Assembly (NCBI GenBank): GCA_947628265.1
Contig: CANQZF010000144.1
Span: forward strand, 1-5,006
DNA: 5,006 nt
Origin: an uncultured Oscillospiraceae bacterium
GTDB taxonomy: Bacteria; Bacillota; Clostridia; Oscillospirales; Oscillospiraceae
Reading direction: 5' to 3'
The translations under genes and the position numbers were made by a program. Of this stretch, positions 1 to 4,532 are shown piece after piece; position 1 is the first letter of the stretch; the number at the start of each line of letters is the position of its first letter. The notes under the pieces were generated by a model. The model saw only the letters and a list, made by a program, of their open reading frames with translations. It searched no databases and was not told the DNA's origin.

Positions 1-1017
1 AGGTTCGTGAAGATCCTCTCCGCCGCCAAGGCCCTGCCCGACGGGTTTTTTGAAAACGAGCTGATGAAGCGCCCCAGCCCCAACATCATGAACGCCCTCT
101 CGAGGGCGGTGCTGTCCCTCTACGGCTACGACGACAACCCGGACGACACCTCGGTCACCAACGTCCTCCGGCAGTCCATCGAGCTCATCGCCCGGTTCCC
201 CACCATCGTGGCCCAGACCTACGCCATGAAGCGCCACTACTACGACGGCGCATCCCTCTATATCCACAACCCCAAGGCGGACCTGACACTGGCGGAGAAC
301 TTCCTGCGCCTGGCCCGCCGGGACAAGAGCTACACCGACAAGGAGGCCAAGCTCCTGGACGCCCTTTTGATGCTCCACGCGGAGCACTCCGGCGGCAACA
401 ACTCCACCTTCGTATGCCGGGCCGTCACTTCCACCGGGGCGGACACCTACGGGGCCATCGCCTCCGCCATCAGCTCTTTGAAAGGACCCCTCCACGGCGG
501 TGCCAACGAGGCCGTGATGCACATGATCGCCGACATTTTAGAGCACGTCCGGGACCCCAAGGACGACGGGGAGGTGGGGGCGTATCTCGACAAGATTTTG
601 GATGGGGAGGCCAATGACCGCTCCGGCAAGATCTACGGCCTGGGCCACGCGGTCTACACCGTCTCCGACCCCCGCGCCCAGATCTTAAAGGAGCTCATCG
701 GGGAGATGGCAGATGTCAAGGGCTACAGCGACGAGTACCTGATCGCCGAACGGGTGGAGCGCCTGGGCATCCCCAAGCTCATGGAGCGCAAGGGCAAGAC
801 CATGCCCATCCCGGCAAACGTGGACCTCTACTCCGGCATCGTCTACAAGATGCTGGGCATCCCGGAGGACCTGTACACCCCGCTTTTCGCCGTCAGCCGC
901 ATCTCCGGCTGGTGCGCCCACCGCCTGGAGGAGCTCATCACCTCCGGCCGCATCATGCGCCCCGCCTACCGCTCCGCCGCCACCAGGCAGACGTACATAC
1001 CCATCGAGGAGAGATAA
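1..1017 (+). CDS. gltA: Citrate synthase (citrate/2-methylcitrate synthase family), 5'-truncated by the window
   Basis: Condenses acetyl-CoA with oxaloacetate to citrate in the cytoplasm, the entry to the TCA branch that feeds 2-oxoglutarate and glutamate. The frame is open from base 1, so the GTG at 7 is internal and roughly the first quarter of the protein (usual length about 430-460 residues) lies outside. Counting codons from base 1, the family marks are HAEHSGGN (His126/His129, substrate-binding region), GPLHGGAN with catalytic His165, GLGHAVY...DPRA with catalytic His216, and NVDLYSG with catalytic Asp275, followed by the C-terminal RISGWCAHRLEE and RPAYRS segments that contact CoA/oxaloacetate. 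This is the Si-type fold, not the unrelated Re-citrate synthase of some clostridia. The triad is intact. Specificity for acetyl-CoA rather than propionyl-CoA cannot be read from these residues. The symbol follows the family name; citZ would be equally defensible. It ends TAA and is followed at once by a terminator, so it is the last gene of its transcript. Confidence 0.95.
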   Translation, partial: RFVKILSAAKALPDGFFENELMKRPSPNIMNALSRAVLSLYGYDDNPDDTSVTNVLRQSIELIARFPTIVAQTYAMKRHYYDGASLYIHNPKADLTLAENFLRLARRDKSYTDKEAKLLDALLMLHAEHSGGNNSTFVCRAVTSTGADTYGAIASAISSLKGPLHGGANEAVMHMIADILEHVRDPKDDGEVGAYLDKILDGEANDRSGKIYGLGHAVYTVSDPRAQILKELIGEMADVKGYSDEYLIAERVERLGIPKLMERKGKTMPIPANVDLYSGIVYKMLGIPEDLYTPLFAVSRISGWCAHRLEELITSGRIMRPAYRSAATRQTYIPIEER

Positions 1018-1022
1018 ACACG

Positions 1023-1070
1023 ATCCCCGCCGCAGCTTTCAAAACGGCTGCGGCGGGGATTTTTATATTT
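1023..1070 (+). terminator. Intrinsic terminator of the citrate synthase gene
   Basis: A perfect 14-bp GC-rich stem (arms 1023-1036 and 1047-1060, loop of 10 nt) is followed directly by TTTTATATTT. It starts five bases after the citrate synthase stop codon. On the opposite strand the hairpin is followed by CGTGTTTATC, so it may weakly stop transcription arriving from the convergent vanZ-like gene too, but the strong T run serves the + strand. Confidence 0.93.
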
Positions 1071-1089
1071 ACGATTTATAATGTATCGA

Positions 1090-1719
1090 TCATTGCGCGC
1101 CCTGCCCGCGCCGCGCCGTCAGTTTCCGGATCCCCAGCGCCAGGAGTAGGCCCAGGGAGGCGCCTATAAAGTTGCAGATCAGATCGTCGATGTCAAAGCT
1201 CCTGCCGAAAATGGGCTGAAGAAGCTCCACCGCCAGGGGGAACAGGGCGGCCACCAGGAACGCCCGTTTTCCATGGAGCTTTTCCGAGAGGAAGGGCAGG
1301 AAAAAGCCGAAGGGGATGAACATGGCGACGTTGTACACAAGCATTTCTGTTATCCATCCACCCAGCGCGTACTCCCCCCTGAGCCACCGGAGGAGCACGG
1401 AGTTCAAGCTCACATCGCCTTTGCGGAAAAAGGGCCCCAGTTGTCCCCACCGGCCCAGGAAAATGCCGTCATAGAGATCCCCCAATAGATTGGAGGGCAG
1501 GAGGACCAGGCAAATAAGCCCCGTAAGATAGCAGACAAACAGCAGCCGCATGAGCTCCGCGCCCCACGCGACGCCCTCGCCTCTCTTTTTCAGCCTCCGC
1601 GCTCTAAAGAGGACGTACACGATCCCCACAAGCACGACCACCGGCACCGCCTCAAAAAAGCTCTTCAGCACCACGCTCCCCGCAGTCATGTCCCTGAAAT
1701 AGAAGTATATTTTTCTCAT
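1090..1719 (-). CDS. VanZ-family integral membrane protein
   Basis: Predicted 209-residue polytopic membrane protein of the VanZ-like family. Hydrophobic segments are seen at about residues 18-38, 56-74, 125-145, 151-170 and 181-197, with a positively charged loop (RARRLKKR) near 39-46. The family signature is clear in the C-terminal half: N130..MFIPFGF, VELLQ at 164-168, then GRSFDIDD (172-179) and N183..G186. VanZ of Enterococcus gives low-level teicoplanin resistance, but most family members have no tested role, so resistance should not be assumed; an envelope function is the most that can be said. I place the start at ATG 1719 because GGGGGAG lies six bases upstream (1726-1732). An in-frame GTG at 1776 would lengthen the protein by 19 residues but lies in the loop of a terminator hairpin and adds non-hydrophobic, non-conserved residues. 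The gene is alone, convergent with citrate synthase and preceded by a structured RNA plus terminator. Confidence 0.88.
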   Translation of the reverse strand: MRKIYFYFRDMTAGSVVLKSFFEAVPVVVLVGIVYVLFRARRLKKRGEGVAWGAELMRLLFVCYLTGLICLVLLPSNLLGDLYDGIFLGRWGQLGPFFRKGDVSLNSVLLRWLRGEYALGGWITEMLVYNVAMFIPFGFFLPFLSEKLHGKRAFLVAALFPLAVELLQPIFGRSFDIDDLICNFIGASLGLLLALGIRKLTARRGQGAQ

Positions 1720-1725
1720 AATAAG

Positions 1726-1732
1726 CTCCCCC
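1726..1732 (-). promoter_or_regulatory. Ribosome binding site deciding the vanZ-like start
   Basis: GGGGGAG on the minus strand, six bases before ATG 1719. It supports this start over the upstream in-frame GTG at 1776, which has no such site and sits in the terminator loop. Confidence 0.75.
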
Positions 1733-1756
1733 ATCGACCCTCGCGAAGCGGCGGGC

Positions 1757-1789
1757 AAAGGAAAGAGGGCCGCCACTCAAGCGGCCCTC
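1757..1789 (-). terminator. Intrinsic terminator between the structured RNA and the vanZ-like gene
   Basis: On the minus strand a perfect 9-bp stem (GAGGGCCGC / GCGGCCCTC; plus-strand arms 1765-1773 and 1781-1789, 7-nt loop) is followed by TTTCCTTT (1757-1764). It begins only six bases after the closing stem of the RNA upstream and ends about 37 bases before the vanZ-like ATG, the position expected of an attenuator or of the 3' end of a small RNA. The T tract is interrupted by two Cs, so some read-through into the vanZ-like gene is plausible. Confidence 0.8.
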
Positions 1790-1902
1790 CCAGTCGGACT
1801 TTGGCAGGCGTACCAAGCTCCTGCGTCTCTCGGGTCTCCCCTGTCATACCATCGGCGTGTGGTCGGTACGAAATCTACCACCTCAAAGTCCTACTTTATC
1901 CT
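1757..1902 (-). ncRNA. Unclassified structured RNA: small RNA or vanZ leader/attenuator
   Basis: About 145 nt from a predicted start near 1902 to the terminator T tract. Features seen directly: a closing 8-bp stem GGACTTTG/CAAAGTCC (plus-strand 1884-1891 with 1796-1803); a hairpin GTGGT/ACCAC (1877-1881 with 1859-1863) whose 13-nt loop contains CGTACC; a hairpin GCAGG/CCTGC (1820-1824 with 1804-1808) whose loop begins with GGTACG as read on the + strand complement, so the two loops can pair over six bases (1865-1870 with 1809-1814); and a central GGG-AGA-CCC hairpin (1832-1840) bounded by GATGGTA and GAGAG. An intrinsic terminator follows. I do not recognise it as any of the common riboswitches: the THF, lysine, SAM, TPP, FMN, cobalamin, glycine, guanidine-I and T-box hallmark sequences are absent. 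No clear anti-terminator pairing was found, so an independent sRNA is as likely as a riboswitch-like leader. The pairings were found by eye. Confidence 0.6.
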
Positions 1903-1908
1903 ACGTTT

Positions 1909-1937
1909 ATTATAGCATGCCTATTCTTTTTTGTAAA
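1909..1937 (-). promoter_or_regulatory. Sigma-A promoter of the structured RNA / vanZ-like transcript
   Basis: On the minus strand, -35 TTTACA (plus 1932-1937), a 17-base spacer and a perfect -10 TATAAT (plus 1909-1914); the start is predicted near 1902. The -35 lies inside the last codons of the PBECR-type gene, and the spacer crosses its stop codon. Confidence 0.82.
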
Positions 1938-2298
1938 GAATAACTTTGTTATGGATAAGCCGGTTCCATTCTTTTTCGCGGATCTTCATAAAGGTCAGGA
2001 TAGAATTCTTAAACTCCTGCTCATCTTCCGGAGTAACGAGCCGTAAGGCCAATCGGAATTTCTCGCCGTTTTCATCGATTGCCTTCAGTACCATCGCCGT
2101 GTGGGGCCGCTTGTCCGCAAGTATGTAGTCCGGCTCGGAGACGATTTGCGGAAGGTACGAACAAAATCTGTCGTAATCTCCGGGATGTCTCTCCCTGATA
2201 TGCTCTATCCGTTCCTCAGTGAGTATTACCTCATCCGTGGTGATGTCCGGCGTTACGCGTTTATATATTTCAATATCGATTTTTCCAATCGTCCGCAC
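1921..2298 (-). CDS. PBECR-type (phage barnase-EndoU-ColicinE5/D-RelE-like) nuclease-fold protein
   Basis: A 125-residue soluble protein that I recognise as resembling stand-alone PBECR2-type domains. Visible marks: a helix EERIEHIRERHP (residues 28-39) with His33 and His38, then a beta-rich part with DYIL (57-60), a charged strand EKFRLALRL (79-87) and a C-terminal NSILTFMKI..KEW (98-111), a layout typical of this domain. Members of the BECR fold are metal-independent RNases (toxins, effectors, phage polyvalent proteins); activity and target of this one are unknown. No antitoxin gene is adjacent. The start is uncertain: GTG 2298 begins the longest stop-free frame, but it has no good ribosome binding site, and an ATG eight codons upstream (2322) is in the same frame, separated by a single TGA at 2305-2307. 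Base composition is visibly more AT-rich than the flanking metabolic genes, which suggests acquisition by transfer. Its stop codon lies within the promoter of the downstream RNA. Confidence 0.72.
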   Translation of the reverse strand: MRTIGKIDIEIYKRVTPDITTDEVILTEERIEHIRERHPGDYDRFCSYLPQIVSEPDYILADKRPHTAMVLKAIDENGEKFRLALRLVTPEDEQEFKNSILTFMKIREKEWNRLIHNKVILYKKE

Positions 2299-2332
2299 TT
2301 CTGTTCACTCGCTGTCTGCCATGTTTTCTTCT

Positions 2333-2360
2333 ATTGTAGCAGATTTTAGGGAAATTTCAA
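2333..2360 (-). promoter_or_regulatory. Sigma-A promoter of the PBECR-type gene
   Basis: On the minus strand, -35 TTGAAA (plus 2355-2360), a 16-base spacer ending TGC, and -10 TACAAT (plus 2333-2338); the TGC gives an extended -10. The start is predicted near 2326, leaving only about four bases before ATG 2322 and about 28 before GTG 2298. Confidence 0.7.
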
Positions 2361-2450
2361 CGGCTTATCCTGTTTTCCGACAGCAAAATGAACCTATCCC
2401 CGGCCTTTCGCGTCTATATTGGTGAAGCCGGTTTCAAAGATGAACAAAAA

Positions 2451-2458
2451 GGGGGTGA
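2451..2458 (+). promoter_or_regulatory. Strong ribosome binding site of the truncated gene
   Basis: GGGGGTGA matches the consensus GGAGGTGA at seven of eight positions and stands four bases before ATG 2463. Such a site with nothing intact behind it is the main evidence that a real gene once started here. Confidence 0.55.
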
Positions 2459-2462
2459 CGGT

Positions 2463-2528
2463 ATGGAGGAATTTGAGGCGCTGATGCGAAAGCATGGGGC
2501 GGCGGCGGAGAGGTTGCGGCGGAGCCGC
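2463..2528 (+). pseudogene. Remnant of a gene start, probably an RNA polymerase sigma-70 family factor
   Basis: ATG 2463 is preceded by GGGGGTGA (2451-2458), an excellent match to the anti-Shine-Dalgarno sequence, so translation once began here. The first 20 or so residues, MEEFEALMRKHGAAAERL, resemble the opening helix of sigma-70 family factors (an acidic LM..HG..VERL pattern), but the match is short and rests on recall. From about 2529 the frame enters a GC-rich palindromic element and encodes low-complexity Pro/Gly/Arg-rich sequence with no sigma region 2 or 4; it stays open to a TAG at 2706-2708, inside the 3' end of asnB. I read this as the 5' stub of a gene whose body was lost or replaced. 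If expressed, it would give an 81-residue chimeric peptide of no evident function. Confidence 0.4.
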
Positions 2529-2622
2529 TCATTAAACTCCCACCCCCTGCTCCCTCCCGGAGGGAGGGGCAAGGAGGAGGGACGGGCGGGGGCCGCCCGC
2601 ATTGCTCTCCCTAACTTAATGA
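2529..2622 (+). repeat. GC-rich palindromic element with short inverted ends (candidate interspersed repeat/MITE)
   Basis: The 94-bp segment is bounded by TCATTAA (2529-2535) and its exact reverse complement TTAATGA (2616-2622). Inside are two tight palindromes: CTCCCTCC-C-GGAGGGAG (2550-2566) and CGGGCGG-GGG-CCGCCCG (2583-2599), separated by a purine-rich run. It encodes nothing plausible. The terminal repeat is only seven bases and no target duplication is visible in the flanks, so mobility is not shown. It sits exactly where the sigma-like reading frame loses sense. It could also be a folded non-mobile intergenic repeat. Confidence 0.4.
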
Positions 2623-2635
2623 CACAGGACCGTAG

Positions 2636-2668
2636 GGGCCGCCTCTTTTGGCGGCCCTTTTCTGTTTT
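2636..2668 (+). terminator. Orphan intrinsic terminator (+ strand)
   Basis: A perfect 8-bp stem GGGCCGCC/GGCGGCCC (2636-2643, 2650-2657) with loop TCTTTT is followed by TTTTCTGTTTT. It serves the + strand, where only the truncated gene start lies upstream, so it is probably the original terminator of that lost gene. For asnB, which ends at 2687 on the other strand, the same hairpin lacks a T run and would act at most as a 3' end stabiliser. Confidence 0.8.
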
Positions 2669-2686
2669 CGCCGCGCCTTCAAATAA

Positions 2687-4267
2687 TTATTTCCCGCTGT
2701 CGCCGTAGTTGGAGAGGACGCGGGCGCTGGGGTCGTTTACCTGGCAGCCGGGCCAGGTCTTGTTGGGCATCCAGTAGTCCGCGATCATCTCCGCCTGACC
2801 GGGGTAATATTTTTCGAAGATCTCCCGGTAAAGTAGGCTCTCCTTGGTGAAGGGGGTGCGGTAGGGGTATTTTTCGCGCCTCTTCTCAAACTCCGCGTCG
2901 GAGTAGACCTTCTCGGCGTGGGCTTTGAGGTCGTCCACCATGGAGTGGCCCACGGCGTCGGAGAAGGCCGCCTTCTGCCGCCAGAGGATGCTCTCCGGGA
3001 GGATGGCGTCCGCCTCGAAGGCCTTGCGCAAAAGGTACTTCCCCATGCCGTAGCGGTTCATCTTCAGCTCCGGGTCCACGCTCATCACGTACTTCACGAA
3101 GCTCAGGTCCCCGAAGGGCACCCGGGCCTCCAGGGAGTTTACGGAGATGCACCGGTCGGCCCGGAGGACGTCGTACATATGGAGCTCCCGCACCCGCTTT
3201 TCGGCCTCGCGCTGAAATTCCTCCGCCGAGGGGGCGAAGTCGGTATACTTATACCCGAAGAGCTCGTCGGAGATTTCCCCCGTCAGCAGCACCCGGATGT
3301 CGGTGGTCTCGTGGATCGCCTTGCAGACAAGATACATCCCCATGCTGGCCCGCACGGTGGTGATGTCCCAGGTCCCGAGAGCGCGTATCACCTCATCGAG
3401 GCTCCCGATCACCTCCTCCGGCGTCATGTAGACCTCGGTGTGGTCCGCGCCGATGTACCGGGCGGCCTCCCGGGCGTACTTAAGGTCGATGGCGTCCTGC
3501 TCCATGCCGATGGCGAAGGTGCGGATCTGCCGGCCCAGAATTTTGGCGGCGATGGCGCACACAAGGCTGGAGTCCAGCCCCCCGGACAGGAGGAAGCCCA
3601 CGGGGGAGTCGGAGTCCAGGCGCTTTTCCACGGCGGCGATGAGGCGGCTGCGGATGCCGGCGCAGATCTGGTAGAGGGAACTCTGGATGTAGGGCCCCTC
3701 CACCGCCGCGATGTCGCAGTAGCGGACGAACTTCCCCCCGACCCAGTAGTGTCCCGGCGGGAAGGGCGTGACCTTCTCGCAAAAGGCCGTCAGGTTCTTG
3801 GGCTCGCTGGCGAAGACGATGGAGCCGTCCGTAAGATAGCCGTAGTAGAGGGGCCGTATCCCGATGGGGTCACGGGCCGCCACCAGCCCCAGCTTCTTAT
3901 CGTAGATGATCATGGCGAACTCCGCGTCCAGCCGCTCGAAGAGCCACAGGCCCAGCTCCCGGTAGAGGGGCAGGATGATCTCGCAGTCGGAGTCCGAGCG
4001 AAAGTCGTATTTCTTCCCGATCCTGCGCCGCGCCTGGCGGAAGCCGTAGAGCTCCCCGTTGCAAACCACCATGTTGCCGTCGAGCTCAAAGGGCTGCATC
4101 CCCTCCGGCGTCAGGCCCATGATGGCAAGGCGGTGAAAGCCCAGCCACCCCTCCCCCGCCTCCACGAAGCGGGACATATCGGGCCCACGGGAAATGGTCT
4201 CCTCAAAGCCGCGCATGGCCAGCTCCAGCGGTATGGAGCGGCGCTGAAAGCCGATGATCGAGCACAT
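2687..4267 (-). CDS. asnB: Asparagine synthetase, glutamine-hydrolysing
   Basis: Makes asparagine from aspartate, glutamine and ATP in the cytoplasm. The 526 residues hold both domains of class II AsnB. The N-terminal glutaminase (about 1-190) has nucleophile Cys2 exposed after Met removal (MCSIIGF), Arg46 in FHRLAI, CNGELY with Asn70, and Asp94 in SDSDCE, the glutamine-binding set. The synthetase domain (about 200-490) has the pyrophosphate loop SGGLDSS (228-234), the WDITTVRASM helix (300-309), GEISDELFG with Glu331, SLEARVPF (378-385) and MGKYLLRKAF with Lys410, then LWRQKAAFSDAVG. All key residues are present; length is close to the E. coli enzyme (554). ATG 4267 is chosen because Cys must be residue 2 and GGAGGG lies six bases upstream; the frame extends 18 codons further up without support. 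It is monocistronic as far as can be seen, divergent from dapL. Asp-rather-than-Asn side activities seen in asnO-like paralogues cannot be excluded. Confidence 0.96.
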   Translation of the reverse strand: MCSIIGFQRRSIPLELAMRGFEETISRGPDMSRFVEAGEGWLGFHRLAIMGLTPEGMQPFELDGNMVVCNGELYGFRQARRRIGKKYDFRSDSDCEIILPLYRELGLWLFERLDAEFAMIIYDKKLGLVAARDPIGIRPLYYGYLTDGSIVFASEPKNLTAFCEKVTPFPPGHYWVGGKFVRYCDIAAVEGPYIQSSLYQICAGIRSRLIAAVEKRLDSDSPVGFLLSGGLDSSLVCAIAAKILGRQIRTFAIGMEQDAIDLKYAREAARYIGADHTEVYMTPEEVIGSLDEVIRALGTWDITTVRASMGMYLVCKAIHETTDIRVLLTGEISDELFGYKYTDFAPSAEEFQREAEKRVRELHMYDVLRADRCISVNSLEARVPFGDLSFVKYVMSVDPELKMNRYGMGKYLLRKAFEADAILPESILWRQKAAFSDAVGHSMVDDLKAHAEKVYSDAEFEKRREKYPYRTPFTKESLLYREIFEKYYPGQAEMIADYWMPNKTWPGCQVNDPSARVLSNYGDSGK

Positions 4268-4273
4268 ATCGTT

Positions 4274-4279
4274 CCCTCC
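4274..4279 (-). promoter_or_regulatory. Ribosome binding site of asnB
   Basis: GGAGGG on the minus strand, six bases before ATG 4267, immediately after a run of seven Ts. It fixes the start that places the catalytic cysteine at position 2. Confidence 0.85.
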
Positions 4280-4319
4280 AAAAAAAGAATAGCGCGGATC
4301 CGCCCCATGGCAGACCCGC
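4280..4319 (-). promoter_or_regulatory. Possible attenuator-like hairpin in the asnB leader
   Basis: On the minus strand GCGGGTC (plus 4313-4319) can pair with GATCCGC (plus 4294-4300) with one G-U pair, and seven Ts (4280-4286) follow seven bases later, just before the ribosome binding site. The gap between stem and T run makes it a poor terminator; it may merely be a leader fold. No T-box sequence is present. Confidence 0.25.
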
Positions 4320-4356
4320 ACCGTTGTGGATCTTGATATTGGAATATTGTAACCGT

Positions 4357-4386
4357 ATCATACACTAAAAAAGACACGCCTGTCAA
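4357..4386 (-). promoter_or_regulatory. Sigma-A promoter of asnB
   Basis: On the minus strand, -35 TTGACA (plus 4381-4386, perfect), an 18-base spacer and -10 TATGAT (plus 4357-4362). The start is predicted near 4350, giving a leader of about 83 bases. A small inverted repeat GACA-CGCC-TGTC (4373-4384) overlaps the -35 and could be an operator half-site pair, but eight matched bases is little. Confidence 0.78.
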
Positions 4387-4470
4387 GGCATTTTCGGCCC
4401 TCTCCGGACCTTTTGGATAGGTGAACAAACCGGCGGCGCAATTTGGGTGGTTTTTGGGCTTAACACAGCG

Positions 4471-4499
4471 TTGACAAGGGGCCGTTCCGGGCATATAAT
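4471..4499 (+). promoter_or_regulatory. Consensus sigma-A promoter of dapL
   Basis: TTGACA (4471-4476), a 17-base spacer and TATAAT (4494-4499) match the consensus at all twelve positions with the optimal spacing. The start is predicted near 4506, giving a leader of about 27 bases with AAAAGGGG as ribosome binding site. A promoter this good implies high basal expression, or tight repression by a factor whose site is not obvious here. The 85 bases between this promoter and that of asnB show no strong operator. Confidence 0.9.
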
Positions 4500-4532
4500 C
4501 ATAATTAAAATGGCATAAAAGGGGCTGCAAAG

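Noticed and set aside
1090..1719. Calling the VanZ-family gene a glycopeptide resistance determinant
   Set aside because: No vanHAX or vanRS genes are nearby, and most chromosomal VanZ-like proteins have no shown link to resistance.
1720..1776. N-terminal extension of the vanZ-like gene to GTG 1776
   Set aside because: The GTG is in the loop of an intrinsic terminator and has no ribosome binding site, while ATG 1719 has GGGGGAG at six bases.
1790..1902. The RNA as a true 5S rRNA gene
   Set aside because: Only the loop E/helix IV part is similar. The 5' half is far too short for helices II and III, an extra hairpin follows GAGAG, and there is no adjacent 16S/23S sequence.
1757..1902. The RNA as a T-box or other common riboswitch
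   Set aside because: No AGGGTGGNACCGCG T-box sequence, and none of the hallmark cores of the THF, lysine, SAM, TPP, FMN, cobalamin, glycine or guanidine-I classes could be found by eye.
2388..2462. Upstream start at ATG 2388 for the truncated + strand frame
   Set aside because: There is no ribosome binding site before 2388, whereas ATG 2463 has a near-perfect one.
4268..4321. 18-codon extension of asnB upstream of ATG 4267
   Set aside because: Class II glutaminase domains need cysteine exposed at residue 2, which only ATG 4267 provides; it also has the ribosome binding site.
2918..4336. 472-codon open frame on the + strand opposite asnB
   Set aside because: It is a mirror of asnB caused by GC-rich third codon positions. 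Its translation is His/Gly/Leu/Val-rich with no domain, and it lies antisense to a gene with every catalytic residue intact.
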